Below, piece after piece: positions 42,836 through 54,615 of a DNA stretch of 64,000 nt. Every line of letters begins with the position of its first letter. The stretch's first letter is position 1. Under the pieces are notes generated by a model. It saw nothing but the letters and a program-made list of their open reading frames with translations, was not told the origin of the DNA and did not search any database. The stretch is from NCBI GenBank assembly GCA_032173965.1, contig CM063299.1, positions 2,167,501 through 2,231,500 of the forward strand. The letters run 5' to 3'. This DNA is from Sitta carolinensis (Eukaryota; Chordata; Aves; Passeriformes; Sittidae). The translations under genes and the position numbers were made by a program.

Positions 42836-45800
42836 TTTTTCTAAGACAATTTTCCTCTTCCCTCTCCTCAGCTGTTTTTTATCCTAACTCACACATGGGC
42901 TGTAGATACGCAGAACAAATTATATTCCCCCTGAAGAGCATTTCTGCCAGGAGATTTCTGCATAGGTTCAGTGCAAAACCAGCTTGGGCAGCAAACCCAC
43001 TGGTGGATCAAATAACATTGATGCTAAAAGCAGCCTTTGAACTCTCAGAATATTCATCCCAGGGTCAGAGATTAAATTACCCCCTCCAATCAGTCTGGGA
43101 GCTCAGTGCAGTTCTTCCTACAAAAGGTTTATTTGCCTGGGCCTGGTTGAAAAGAGAATTCAGGCTCTTTAGGAGGCACCATTTTGGAAGTGCTGGGTAA
43201 GAGGAGCAGTGGCCTTGCACACATTTTGGGATGTCAGCACTTCAGGGAGGGTTTCTTGCTCTCTCCTGTCCGAGGGTGTCCCTGAGCAGCCCCATCCCAC
43301 AGCCCTGGGCAGGCCCAACAAAGGCATTTTTAATTTACCAGTAATTTCCCATGTCTCCAGCTCCAATCTTGCCACCAGCCTTGGGAGGTTTTACTGGAAT
43401 TTCTTCCAGGTCAAACATTATTTAAGGGGGAGGGGGTGTGAATGCTGATACCATGAATATTTCTGATGTGAATTCAGGTTCGTTGCTGTTTGTAGAAAAA
43501 TTCTAAAGGGAGCACTGATGCCACAAGACAACTCTGACTTTTTGCCATTTGATAACAAACCTGACCAACTGCTTTTGCTTATTATCAACTGTGGTGTGGG
43601 GAGATTCCTTTTCTTTTTCTTCTTTTTAAATCAAGGCATTTTTTTTAAGAAATATTTTATTTTTGATACAGACACAGCCGGTGAAGTAGCAGTAAAAAAC
43701 ATCACCACAAAGAGGCACATGGCTTTGAAATGTTTTGGTATGTAACATAACTGTATTGTTATCAGGTCTTAACTTTTGCACAAAAGAGTATTTTCCCTTG
43801 TTCTAAAAGCAAACCCTCTCTCAGCTTTCCAAGGACCACATACCTAACGTGACCATAGGGGGACAAACCAAAAAAATATCAAAGTGTCTCAAGTCATTTC
43901 ACAAATAACATTGTTCTGTTGCTCTCCTTAAATGAACAAGAGTTTCTTTGATTTTTTTTTTTTTTTAAGTCAAATTTAGGATTCTGCTGTTCAGAGCAGA
44001 GAGGTCACAAGGCCCTAATGTATTTAGCATTGACTGCCCTCTCTTGTAGTGCGTCTATTAGTCAGTAATTTGATTTGTACCTATTCATTTGCAGTCCCTG
44101 CAGGAGCTCTGAGCTGGCCCCAAGTATAATTGGTGCTGTCTCTATTTTTACATCATTAGATTAGCCCCGATCCTGGCCACTTGTTGTCTGCGCTTGTCTG
44201 TCCATTTATACAACCTAATGTAACACAAAATTCATTACTGATCACATTACTTTCAACTCTGAAGCCAGCTTTGTGATAAACATTTTGTTAACCCTTCCCT
44301 GCCAGCACACAGACCTGGGGGATAAATGCACTTTCCCCTCTGCAGGAAAAATCAATATCATAATAAAACAAAGTGCAGTCACATTCCTGGATTTGTCATT
44401 GCTCCTGGAGAAAGAAATGGGGAGGAACATATAGGAGATGACTAAATGGTGTCTGCATCCAGGCATCTCACCCTGCTCGATATGAAATGAGCTCAGCACT
44501 GTCCTTTCTACTGGAATATAAAGAAGTGACACAAGATAGGGCCAGCACTCAATTTAAAACTTAATTTCTTACTCATTGTTCTGCAAGTGTTTTAGCTCTT
44601 CTGGTCAGGCTGTAATCAGGTTATGACATTATTGGAACTGGGCATTTTTCTTCCAGTGCTTTGTCTCAAAAGCAGTGAACAGAGACACAGTTCCCTTTTA
44701 CCTTGGAGATTTGCTGCTGTGTTGGGTTTTGGGTTTTTGTTTGTTTGCTTGGGGTTGTGGTTTTTCCTCCTAATGATTAAGCAAATTAACTGCAGCACTC
44801 CAGAATTTCACAGGAAAATTCAAAGCTCTGTCCTGTCTAGCTTGGCTTTGCTCACGTTTGATTGTCTGCTGAGTCCCTCCTAAAGCATGAAGCTGTTTGC
44901 ACCCCTGGTTGTTGATTCCAGGGGGAACAAGAGGAGAGCCATGGTAGAAATTCCAGCCAGGGCTGAGCATCCTCCCAGCCCTGCCTGCAGCATCCTGCTC
45001 AGGAGGAGATTCCTGCTACACAAATATGTTTTGGTGCACGCAAAAGCTGTTGGGTTTTTAACAAGTTTTCTGAATTCATTTTCTGTTTGCACAGCTTGGC
45101 TTGGAAATCTGTTATTTTGGGTTTTCTAAATATTTAGAAATATTTCTCAGTGTTTATTAAATCTTCCCTTTAAAAGTCCGAGGCCTGAAGCCTGCCCCAC
45201 ACTGGGAAGGGGGCAGGAGACAACAGGATTTTTCCATCTGTATTTCCTATAATTACCTTGTCATTCCTTTTAGGAGTCTTTCTATGGTGTTTTTGTGTAG
45301 AATATGACTTATGGCAAGCATATCTCTCTCAGTAACTATAAGAGCCCTCATCTCCCAGCATTTGAAGCAGGACTGGTATTTTTACAGCTGTTTTGTGAGC
45401 CAAAACCTCTTGCAGCTGCTGAGGTGGTGGCAGAATAAAGACAAGACAGTTCCTGTCCCTCCTCCCAAGCCCTGCAGCCCCAGAGAGCCGTTGAGTGCTT
45501 GCTGGTTTTTGGGATGTGCAGCACAGGCCATCCCAAAGCTCTCATAAACCATGCATTGCCCTCTCCAGGGGAGCTGGGAGAGGAGGCTGTGGAATGGAAA
45601 CCCATTTGTGCAATAAATTGTTAAGCAGTCGAACTGTTAAATGAACACTTATTAGAGAGGTAGGCTGAGGTATGAGTCACAAAGAGCAAAACCCACATTA
45701 ACCCAGCAAACCCTCTGCAGTAAATGGAGAGTCAAGAGCCAAGCAATGCAAACATTCCAGTGGGAGCCAGCCCTCAGCCCTGCAGCTCCCAGTGCTCTCA

Positions 45801-47470
45801 GCCCCTCTTCCACCTCGGGATCTGCTCCTGGTGCTTTGGCACAGCAGGCACAGGTCCTAAAGTGCCACCTCTGGCAGCTGCAGGCGCTCCTCCCATCAGC
45901 CCTGCGCCTTTCCCTGACAGTGTCACACAAAGAGTCACCCGATTTTGGCACTGATCCTCCCTGCTGGAGTCTGAGAGCACCGGGGCTTGCTGGACACTGA
46001 TGGTGTTGGGTGTTTGACGTTCACAGTGTGCCTTAGGGGATATGGGCAGGCAGAAAGAGAGGGCCAGGGAAAATGAGGAACAAACCCAAAGGGATTTTGG
46101 CTGGGGGAGGAGCTCAGTGATCAGTGGAGACTCCCTGGAGCATCCCCATGGGATCAGCTCTATGGCTGCCCCTGGAGCAAGGAGGGTTGTGGTCAGGTCC
46201 CTGGCAATGCTGGGAACACTTAGTCCTCCTTGAAGTATATATCCTAATTTGTGGTATGAAAAGATTAGCTTTCCTTCCATTCCTAGCCTGCTGTCTCCCC
46301 ACCATGGATAATATATAAAACAGTAGACTTTTATTCATTAACATTTATGGGAAAATGTTAATATTAAACTGTAAGTGAAAAGCCCCATCTTATTGAATTC
46401 TTCTGCTGTGTTATTGGGAGCCTAATTTCATTTTGCATTTAAATAAAAACCAGATGATGTTCAGGACGGTCAGGCAAGCATTCTGTAAGTGAGAATTTAT
46501 CTTGCGATCTGGGTAAACAATGTCTCATCATTTAACAGTTATTATAAATAATGGGGTTTTAAGCACTTTGCTGGGAGTTCATATTGGCTCCACACGGGTT
46601 GCACTAAGGGAGAGAGAATTTCAGTGACATCTTCCAGGCATCCGGTGAGGAGGAATCATATCCTGAGCTCGCTTCTCAAGCTGCAGTTTTCATCCTCCTC
46701 TGGTTATTATTGCTCAATATTGTGTGCACCAGCCACTGACCAAAAAAAAAAAGAACCCAAAGAGGAAGGAAAATGACAAATTGGTTGGAAGCATTTTGAA
46801 AATGAAGAAAACCCTGTTTGAAGCTTCCTCATAAAAGGGGAATGCGTTCAGCCCCCTGCAGATGTTGGTGCAGGTAGCTGAGCCTCCAGAAGGGAGATTC
46901 CTCCAGTAAAAATGGGGCTGTGTAAAAGTTGTGCATTCACAGAGTGTTGAGGCAAAACCTAAAGACAGAAAGGTTGTAAAGCAGCTGCTTTCTATTGTGT
47001 TTCTGCTGGTGCCCTCTGAAATGACATCACTGCTGGGTTTGTGCTTGGGAACGTGTGAGGTAGCTTAAAAAAAGAGTAAAAGCTGCTAAAACAGTAAATA
47101 GCTTTTCCCCCACTCCTGTTGCTTCTCTTCTGCTTTTCAGTGTTGTCCTTTCATTGAGGGGGCAGCACTTTGGTGCTCTCTGGTTTTGCTCCATGTTCCT
47201 CAGACCCCACCACAGGCAGGAGCAGCTTCCCTTCCATCTGCCCTGCATCCTGGGGAGGGGGAATTAGTTTTCCATGCAGACAGGGGGTGAATTTTAGCAG
47301 CAACTCTCTGGTGTTGTGGAAAGATCCTGAATTTGAGAGCTCCTGATGCTGGCTGGTGGTGTGTCACCTCCCCAAGTCCACCTCAGGACATGAACTGCCT
47401 GCTGCCTTTTTCTGTGTGACCCATTTGATACCACTTCCCAAAAAGACCCCCACAGCCAAAACACCATCTT

Positions 47471-47508
47471 CTTTTATTTGTTTATTTATTTATTTCGGAT
47501 ATTTATTT
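47471..47508. repeat. (TTTA)n short microsatellite, interrupted
   Basis: TTTATTTGTTTATTTATTTA words interrupted once by CGGA and then resumed. It is a short tetranucleotide microsatellite. Confidence 0.75.
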
Positions 47509-50500
47509 GTTGTTCCATGGTCAGTGACCTTCTAAGTAACTGCCCAACACATGAACTCTGTGTTTACACCAAAACTTGATGGTGTTGTGAAAGACAAAAG
47601 GTCAGTATCACTTCCCTGACTCTTCCCAAAGATGTTTTTCTGGGAAGGCTGCAGGCAGGACCTGCCCTGCTGCCTCTGCTCCAGCTCAGTGGCCTAACAG
47701 GGGATCCAGGAGCCAGAGGGGTTGGGATGGAGAGCCCTGGTTGGGCTGAGTGGCACAGAAATGGTGGCATCTTCCTAAAAAGATTCCAGTGCCCTGTGCT
47801 GTGCTGGTGCAGTGCTGGAATTCTCCTCAGGCAGAGCACAGCATTCCCAGGGATGGCATCTCCCATCTATTCCCACGTGCCACAGTTATTCCTGCTGGGT
47901 GCTCCCACCTTGGCAGGTGGAAATGACATTTGGAAACATAAATCAAGAGACAAATGAACCTTGCAGCCTTCATCCACGGCCATGGAGGCAGCAGTGGGAG
48001 GTGAATTGTGCAAGGTCAGATCCCTGCTGTAACATTTGGGGGTGCTTTTTGTCCTCCACTCAGGGCTACTTTTATCCACACCCTTTGGAAAAAAAAATCT
48101 TTTGATTATATCAAGCCAGGTCTATATTGTCTCTTTGGTTTATCTGTTGGAAATGGGGCTGCTCACCCACCAAAAAGTGAGCAAAAAGTCTGCCGAAGAG
48201 CACAACAGGAGGAGCAGGTAGTTCTGTGAACTTCACTGCCTAAATAAAAGGCAGACTCATGATTGAAATTGCCTTTTCTGGGGGATGTGACCAGAGGAAT
48301 GCCTTGGTTTGCCATTAGGTCTTTCAGATTTCACACAGAGTTACCTTCCAGCAGCTCCTCCACCAGCTGCACCTCATGCACACGTTTGTAAGAGTGCAGC
48401 TACAAAGACAGAGTGTAATAGAGTCAATGCTTGGAACAATTTTTAAAATATGACTTTCAAAAAGCAAAAACGTTGTATTTACTATTTCCAGCTGCCTTCT
48501 GGTTTCAGGAGCACAAATGTGAATTGCTGTGTTCAACAGCTCCGTTAACAAAGGGACGAGTTAAGCTTTGAATGTCATTTTTATCAAGGCTCTTTCATAT
48601 TTATGTCTAACATCAGAATTTGGGGCTATATAAATAAGAGAGTGTATTAAGAGCCTCAAGCAGCCCTGCAAGAGAGAGTGCCCACGAGGCTGGGCTGTTG
48701 TTTTTCCAGGCTGGGTTAATACTCAGGCAAGGTAGAGCTGTGATTTTAAGGGAATGACTGAGTCTGAGTGCTTTGTAAAATGAGGGCTGTTTTTACAAAG
48801 CTGGCCTGCTTGAAGCAGCCGTGTCAACATAATCTTTAAAAAATATGGAGCAAACAGACTAAATAAATTGCATTCGGAACCAGGATGATTTGGATGGGTT
48901 TGGAGCTCCTCAGTGACACTGAACTGCTGCCAGGGAAGTGGGAGGAGGAGGCTGGTGCTGATCCCCACCTGAGCTCTCCCAGCTCCAGAGCCTTGAACTG
49001 TTTAGATGAGCAGACAGGGCTGAGGCTGTGGTGACATCATTTCGTGAGCTTCAACAAAACTCTCCTGATTTGGACCAGCTGAGCATCTGCTCCCCCCAAA
49101 AAAAAACTTTTTTAACTTTTCCTTTGAATCAAACCCAAATTCCAGTCTGGTCTAGCTTCCTCCTCAGCATCAATCTGCACCAGGGGAACAGCCCAGAGCC
49201 TCTCACTGGCCCAAAAGGCCACTTTGTGTCAGAAGTACTAGAAGCTGTGCCAGAATGGCTTTGCTTTGTAATCTTATACTTTCAAAATGAGCTCGGCAGT
49301 GCGTGTGTGTGTCGGGAGCACAGAGAGCACGTGTGTGAGATGCACACTGAGCCCTGCAGTCCACCCCAGGGCTCTCTCCCTACCTGAGAGGCTTTAAGGA
49401 GGCCAGGTGCTGAGGTGGCATCACAGAGAGGAGAGAATTAGGTCTTAGATGGGAAAGGAGCTGAAATTTGGAGGGTCAGGTGTGAAATTCTCATGCAGTG
49501 TCAGCAGTCACTGCCCAGACCCTGAGGTCATCACCAGGTTTGTAGGTTTGGCCTTCAGGCAGCTTTTCCTTACCCAGCTGTTTTTCTGGAACTGTTTGGC
49601 TGAGCCCAAGGAGGATGAGGAGGATGAGGAGGGACCCCAGCACTGCCTGAGGGCTCCTGGCCATCCCTGCCTTTGCTGCAGCCACCTCTGGGACACGACC
49701 TGTGTCCTGAGACTCGAGTGGCTCCAGCTCTGGAGGGAAGGGGGATGCTCAGATCCACACCTGCTCTGGACAGGAGATGTTCCAGGAATAGGAGCATTGC
49801 CTCCAGCATTTCTGAGCAATATCCCCAGGGTTCAGTGGGTGCAGGACGTGGTAGGTGTCATAAACATGCATTTTACTTTGAATTTGTAATTTCCTTCGTG
49901 GAGTAGAGGCTGACAGAGGGGTCAGTGTTGAGCAATCCAAGGCACTCCCATAACCCTGGGAATGAGAGACCAAACCCAGGAATTTTAATACAGTGTTTTC
50001 TCTGCAAATGCTTTTGGTCTGATATACACAGATGTGCTGCTTGCGTAACTAAAGATGCAAGATAGTTCTGCCTAAATGCATTCAAAAACTTGTCTACACA
50101 CTGGCTGGCACAGGAAATCATGTGTTCCACATAGGATATCTTACAGGAATTTGGAGTAGCAGCACAGTGAAACTTTCAGGATGGGGTAAGAGAGAATTCC
50201 TTTAAACCCAAGCAACCATCGCTGCATATTCCTTGAAAAACCTTGTCTGTAAATCTGGCACAAAGAGTCGTGGGCTTGCAGGATGTGATGGGCTACAGAA
50301 ATGATTTTCTATTTGACTGTCATAGCTTTTGAGATTTCACATGCTGGCTAAAATCGACAACTCATCCTTCTGAAGAGCCATTTATGTAGGGAAACATCCT
50401 AAAGCTCTTTACAAAAATATACAGCTCTAGGAAACTTGAGATTATTTTTTAAAAGCACTGGAAGTCATTGTGAAAGTGCCTATCTTGAAGAATATTCTCC

Positions 50501-51200
50501 CTCTAAATGCCAGTCCTTTAACTGGTGCACTTTTAACCTTCCATAAAATGCTCAGAGTCAAGTCTGGCGAGATGCCAGAGTCTTGGGTCTCCTACTCCAT
50601 GGGCTCCAGTCACGTGGAGCTTTCTGGGTGCTCTTTTTAAAGGAGCAAACAACCTGTTTGGAAGTTCATGCAGGAAAATGTTCTGTCCTTTGCTCACCCA
50701 TCTCTTTGTGCCTGAAGCAGACCCAGACATTTCTAAGCTCAGGTGTCCCCCCTGTTCTGCAAGTGTTAAGTTGTTTGGCATCCCTGCAGTGAAATCAGGC
50801 ACTAGAAATGAGGTTTGGGGTCTCAGAGGGACTCTGATGTTCAGAAGGCTCTGTCTTCATTCCCCTGGTTCTCTCCTGCCTCCTGTACCCCCCATCTCCT
50901 TGCTGCCTCCTGCCCCCTTTGTTCCAGGATGCCAGCTTTCATCTCCAAGTGCATGGCATGAGCCAACTCTGTGTGGAATCAGCACTGGAGTTATTGTAAG
51001 GTAGTTTGACAGTAACTAATATTTTACATAGGCCACTGAATCCTGATGTCACAGAAGTTACTCAGGCAGTGTTTCCCAGTCTTCTTTACTTGCAAATTTA
51101 ATGGAGGAGCTTCTGTGGCGTCTCAACATCTTTCAGGTTGTGACAGGATGAGACAGTTTTAACACAGGAATTGATTTTCAATGTTCAGGTGCCATAGTTC

Positions 51201-51203
51201 TAT

Positions 51204-51238
<35 letters not shown>

Positions 51239-51242
51239 TTTT
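51201..51242. repeat. (TTTA)n microsatellite, about 10 units
   Basis: About ten uninterrupted TTTA units, pure enough that length polymorphism is likely. Confidence 0.92.
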
Positions 51243-51768
51243 CTCAGTTGAAAAGGGTTTAAAATCTCTTTTGTGAACCTGCTGAGTTTCTAAAAAAGGG
51301 AAAGAGAAACAATTCTGAGAAGCAGGTCTGTCACAGCCACTGTCACAGGTCCCTCTGTGCTGAGCGTCAGTGCAGGTGAACAGGTACAAGGCTTGGGGCA
51401 GAGAACAGCTTTAATTGACTTTTAAACATTATCATAATAAGCTGAAATTGTAATCCTAGCAATATATAAAACTGGGAACTGACTTTTTCCCTGTGCTCCC
51501 TCTGGAAAGGAGCAACACGCATTCACACAGGAAATTTCAGCCATCTCAAATCAAAACCGACTTGGAAAAGTAAGATTTTTAGTGAGGACTCAGTGCTTGC
51601 ATTTCACTGCAATTTGATATTAAGGAGTTTTATTCATCCAAACACCCAAAAGCACAGGTTCCCCTGGGGGTGCAGTGCCCCCCTGTGCCCTCCCTGCCGG
51701 CAGATCCCTGGAGCTGCCAGCGGAGCTGGATTATAATTAGAGCTCCCTCGTTAGCATAATTGCATTTC

Positions 51769-51771
<3 letters not shown>

Positions 51772-51816
<45 letters not shown>
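51772..51816. repeat. uninterrupted A-run, 45 bases
   Basis: A pure run of 45 A following GCATTTCATT. No retroposed body with a target duplication is recognisable upstream. The T-run at 4014-4059 is of almost the same length. Either homopolymer expansion or sequencing and assembly inflation could explain it. Confidence 0.9.
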
Positions 51817-51821
<5 letters not shown>

Positions 51822-53705
51822 AAATACGCAAGAAAATCCTCCAAGTGCAGTAGCAGCAGCTCTGTCATTTCCAAGCACCCCGATATTTCCTCATCCCGGT
51901 GTGGTTTCTGACCTCACGTCGGGTTTTGAGCTCTTCCCCACTCGTGTGTCCGGGCAGCAGCCCCCGCTGCCCTGGGCACGGGTGGTGATGCTCAGAGGGA
52001 ACGTTTCCCGCAGAAATGGTGCCAAAAGCACCCAGCAGAGTTTGGGATGTTGTCTGAATCCCGAAAGATGGAGCCTGTCCTCGTCCAAGTGCTGGTGTGA
52101 GCTCCTGGGGGGGAGCACATCCCGCTCCCTTCAGCAGCAATCAGTGAAATTAAAATGTTTAACTCGCCCATTCACTGGGGAGCGTTGTGTAAATTACAAA
52201 CAGTTTAAGAGATCCTCAAGACTTCCATTGTGTTAATACAAATTGCCTTTTAGCGTTCCCTTTAAATAGGGCCCTTTTGAGTGAGAATCCAGATGGCAGA
52301 AGCTCCATAATTATTATTCATTACAGTTAATAAATAACACTCGGGAAGCCCCAGTCAGTTCTGCAAGTCCCCCGTGATGGGCATTGTGTAAATGTAAGGG
52401 TGAAAAAATAGTTCTTACCAGGGAATCTGTCCGGATTTCAGTCAAAGACAAGGAGCTGTGAAGGGCCCTTAGTGTGCCTGCCCCGATCATGGACCAGGCT
52501 GGCATTCCCAGGGCTCTCTCCGCAGGGAATCTCCTCCAGAAGGAAAGGTAATTGTCTTTGGGTTTATAAAGAGGCTTGAATTTTTGCCTTTTAGCTGTTT
52601 ATTCAGGGGAGAGGTGGGTTTAGTGAGCAGCACCTTGTGTCTCTCCCGCAGCCCTGGACCGTTCCTGTCCCCCATCCTCCTCTGGGGAAGGGGCCGAGCT
52701 CATTCCGCCCCCTGGGCACCCGGCAGAGCCCGAAAAGTTCCCCAAAATAATTGCTGTGAATGACAGAAATGAAATCGAGGAGATTCGGGCTCTGCTGGCC
52801 ATTACCCCACTTCCTGCATTCCTACTTGTTAATTGTCTAATTCCTAACGAGTCTTCGGGCGTCTGATGGACTTTCTGATGCGTGCTCACTCCGACGCTTC
52901 CTTCCCTCCCTCCCTGGCCTCATCCCTCACCAGAGACCTTGTTCCTTTAAAAATGCCATCCTTAAAAATCAGAAATACTCAGCCCGGCAAAAGGAAAAGG
53001 GAACTTGACATTAGTTGAGCTTGAAAGGCTTGGTGCTGTGAAAAGTGACTGACGTGTGAAAAGAGGCTACAATTAGTTCTTTCCCCGAGCACTCTCCCAT
53101 TCAGTCCAGGGTCACTCCTTCAGCGAGCTGCGGCTTTGAGGGTAATGTGTTGTGACAGTTTGAGATGATGAAGAATAATTCTTGTATTCAGAGTTGCTGC
53201 CGCTTCCCCGCTGCCCTGACACATCAGGCTGCTGTCATTGTATCACTTATCCCGGGCAGCCCCTCCGTAGGTAAGAGGAAAGGGTCAGCTCTTCCAGCAA
53301 ATGATTTGGGATATTTTGAAACTGTGCTTAAAGAGGGAAAAGCAAACAGAAGAGAAAGGAAAAACCATTAGAAGGAATAATAATGCACTGGAGAGGAGAT
53401 TTTTTTTGAGTGGACTTAAAGGAGATACCAGGGCTTCGAGTGGACCACTACAGGAGAGCACGGCTAAGAAAGGCAGCATAATTTATGAGTGTTCCGGGCA
53501 AAAGAGGGCTATATAGATTTTCTTCAGGCATTGAATTAATGTGCCCTATAAAATGGTTTCACATTTAGGCTTGGCAGGGCTTTGTACCTTGGATTTGATG
53601 GGGTCCTTTGGCAGTTCCTGGAGCTTTCTGGAATGGAGGGTGCAGCTGGACCTCGAGCGGCCCCGCTCTCCCAGACCTGCAGACCCCGGGCTGTCCCCAG
53701 AGCAG

Positions 53706-53811
53706 CTCCTCCTCCTCTTCCTCCTCCTTTTCCTCCTCCTCTTCCTCCTCCTCTTCCTCCTCCTCTTCCTCCTCCTCTCCTCCTCCTCCTCCTCCTCCTC
53801 CTCTCCACCTT
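53706..53811. repeat. (TCC)n/(TTCCTCC)n trinucleotide tract
   Basis: About 105 bases of TCC units with regularly placed TTCC interruptions, ending in nine or so pure TCC units. The + frames read as poly-Ser, poly-Leu or poly-Pro and the minus frames as poly-Glu or poly-Arg/Gly, which creates long spurious open frames (for example 53541-54191 and 53565-54098). It is a simple repeat, not a protein domain. Confidence 0.92.
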
Positions 53812-54480
53812 GGCAGCCAGCTCAGGGAGAGCAGCGTGGCTCGGGCAGAGGGACAAGGACAAGACAGGCTGGCTGCAGCATGGCAGTCAGGAATGTGGCA
53901 CAAAGCAGTGTTTCCTGCCAGGTTTCCTTTCCAGCTCCTCATGGGACACCGTCCACCCCACAGGAGGGCTGTGGATCCACCCTCCAGGCAGGGAGCAGCC
54001 AGCATCTGCTCCTCTGGTGCCCCTCTGCTGTGCCAGTGTTCCCACAGGCCAGGAGCTGTGCCGTGACAGGGATGGCTGCCCCGGGGTGGGCCAGGCACTC
54101 AGGATGGCCACTTGCCATCCCATGCCAGCAGCCACGAGGATTTTCACTGCTGCTGCTGCCTCCCCCATGGTGGAAAGTGTGTATGCCCTGAAAATCACGT
54201 TACTCTGGGACCCTGGGTGATGCCAGCAGTGCCCATTACTGTTACTGTCAAAAGCGCGCGGCAGGGCTGTTCCCAGCTCCCCTGAAGTGACTTTCTCCTC
54301 ATGGCTTCAGCAGATGTTCCAGCTCCTTCTTCTTTTTTTTCCCTTTTTTTTTTTTTTTTTTTAGGGCAGGCAGGACTTTGTGAGTCTTTTCCTCAGGGGA
54401 CATAGGCAGGTTTTAGTATTTACGTTTCCAGTATTAGCATTTATTTGTATTTGTGTTTGTTTTTCACGGGCTTCTGAAAG

Positions 54481-54615
54481 CCTCAGGGAGCCATTTATGG
54501 GGCCAAAATAATGCAAGTGCTGGTCTTCTCACAGTATTTCATTTCCTTGATGGTGGAAACGCTACGAGAAGAGCAGGTCTCATGTTATTTTGACCCCATA
54601 AATAGCTCCCAGAGG
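54481..54615. repeat. imperfect palindrome, 32-bp arms
   Basis: The left arm 54481-54512 pairs with the right arm 54584-54615 at 28 of 32 positions, around a 71-base spacer. The arm core is GGGAGCCATTTATGGGG and, reversed, GGGAGCTATTTATGGGG, followed by CAAAATAA in both. Pairing continues outward with a further GAAAG after a 2-base bulge. It could be a remnant of a palindromic ancient repeat or transposon, or a structured regulatory element. The loop is too long for a typical microRNA precursor. Confidence 0.8.

Larger units (their letters stand above)
38617..51200. other. last BCAS3 intron, proximal part
   Basis: No gene is seen. The 229-residue frame at 42511-43200 and the 215-residue frame at 41356-42003 have no recognisable domain and no splice support. 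Candidate constrained, repeat-free blocks are about 38800-38930 (TAATCCAAATTAATCC, ATATTGATAAATTG), about 44030-44270 (CATCATTAGATTAGCC, TCATTACTGATCACATTAC) and about 46330-46580. A perfect 10-bp inverted repeat lies at 46337-46362. Minor homopolymers occur at 41938-41951 (A) and 43952-43966 (T), with a purine-rich GGATGAGGA patch at 49610-49632. Confidence 0.4.

Noticed and set aside
42511..43200. 229-residue + frame
   Set aside because: No recognisable domain, a low-complexity pyrimidine middle section, and no convincing exon boundaries.
48631..48645. TATA-box-like CTATATAAATAAGAG as a promoter
   Set aside because: An isolated AT-rich word in an intron, with no initiator, CpG island or downstream exon.
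53541..54220. Several 150-216-residue frames with poly-Ser, poly-Pro or poly-Glu runs
   Set aside because: They are caused by the (TCC)n tract and read equally well in several frames and both strands.
54481..54615. MicroRNA precursor
   Set aside because: The 71-base spacer and bulges do not fit a usual pre-miRNA hairpin.
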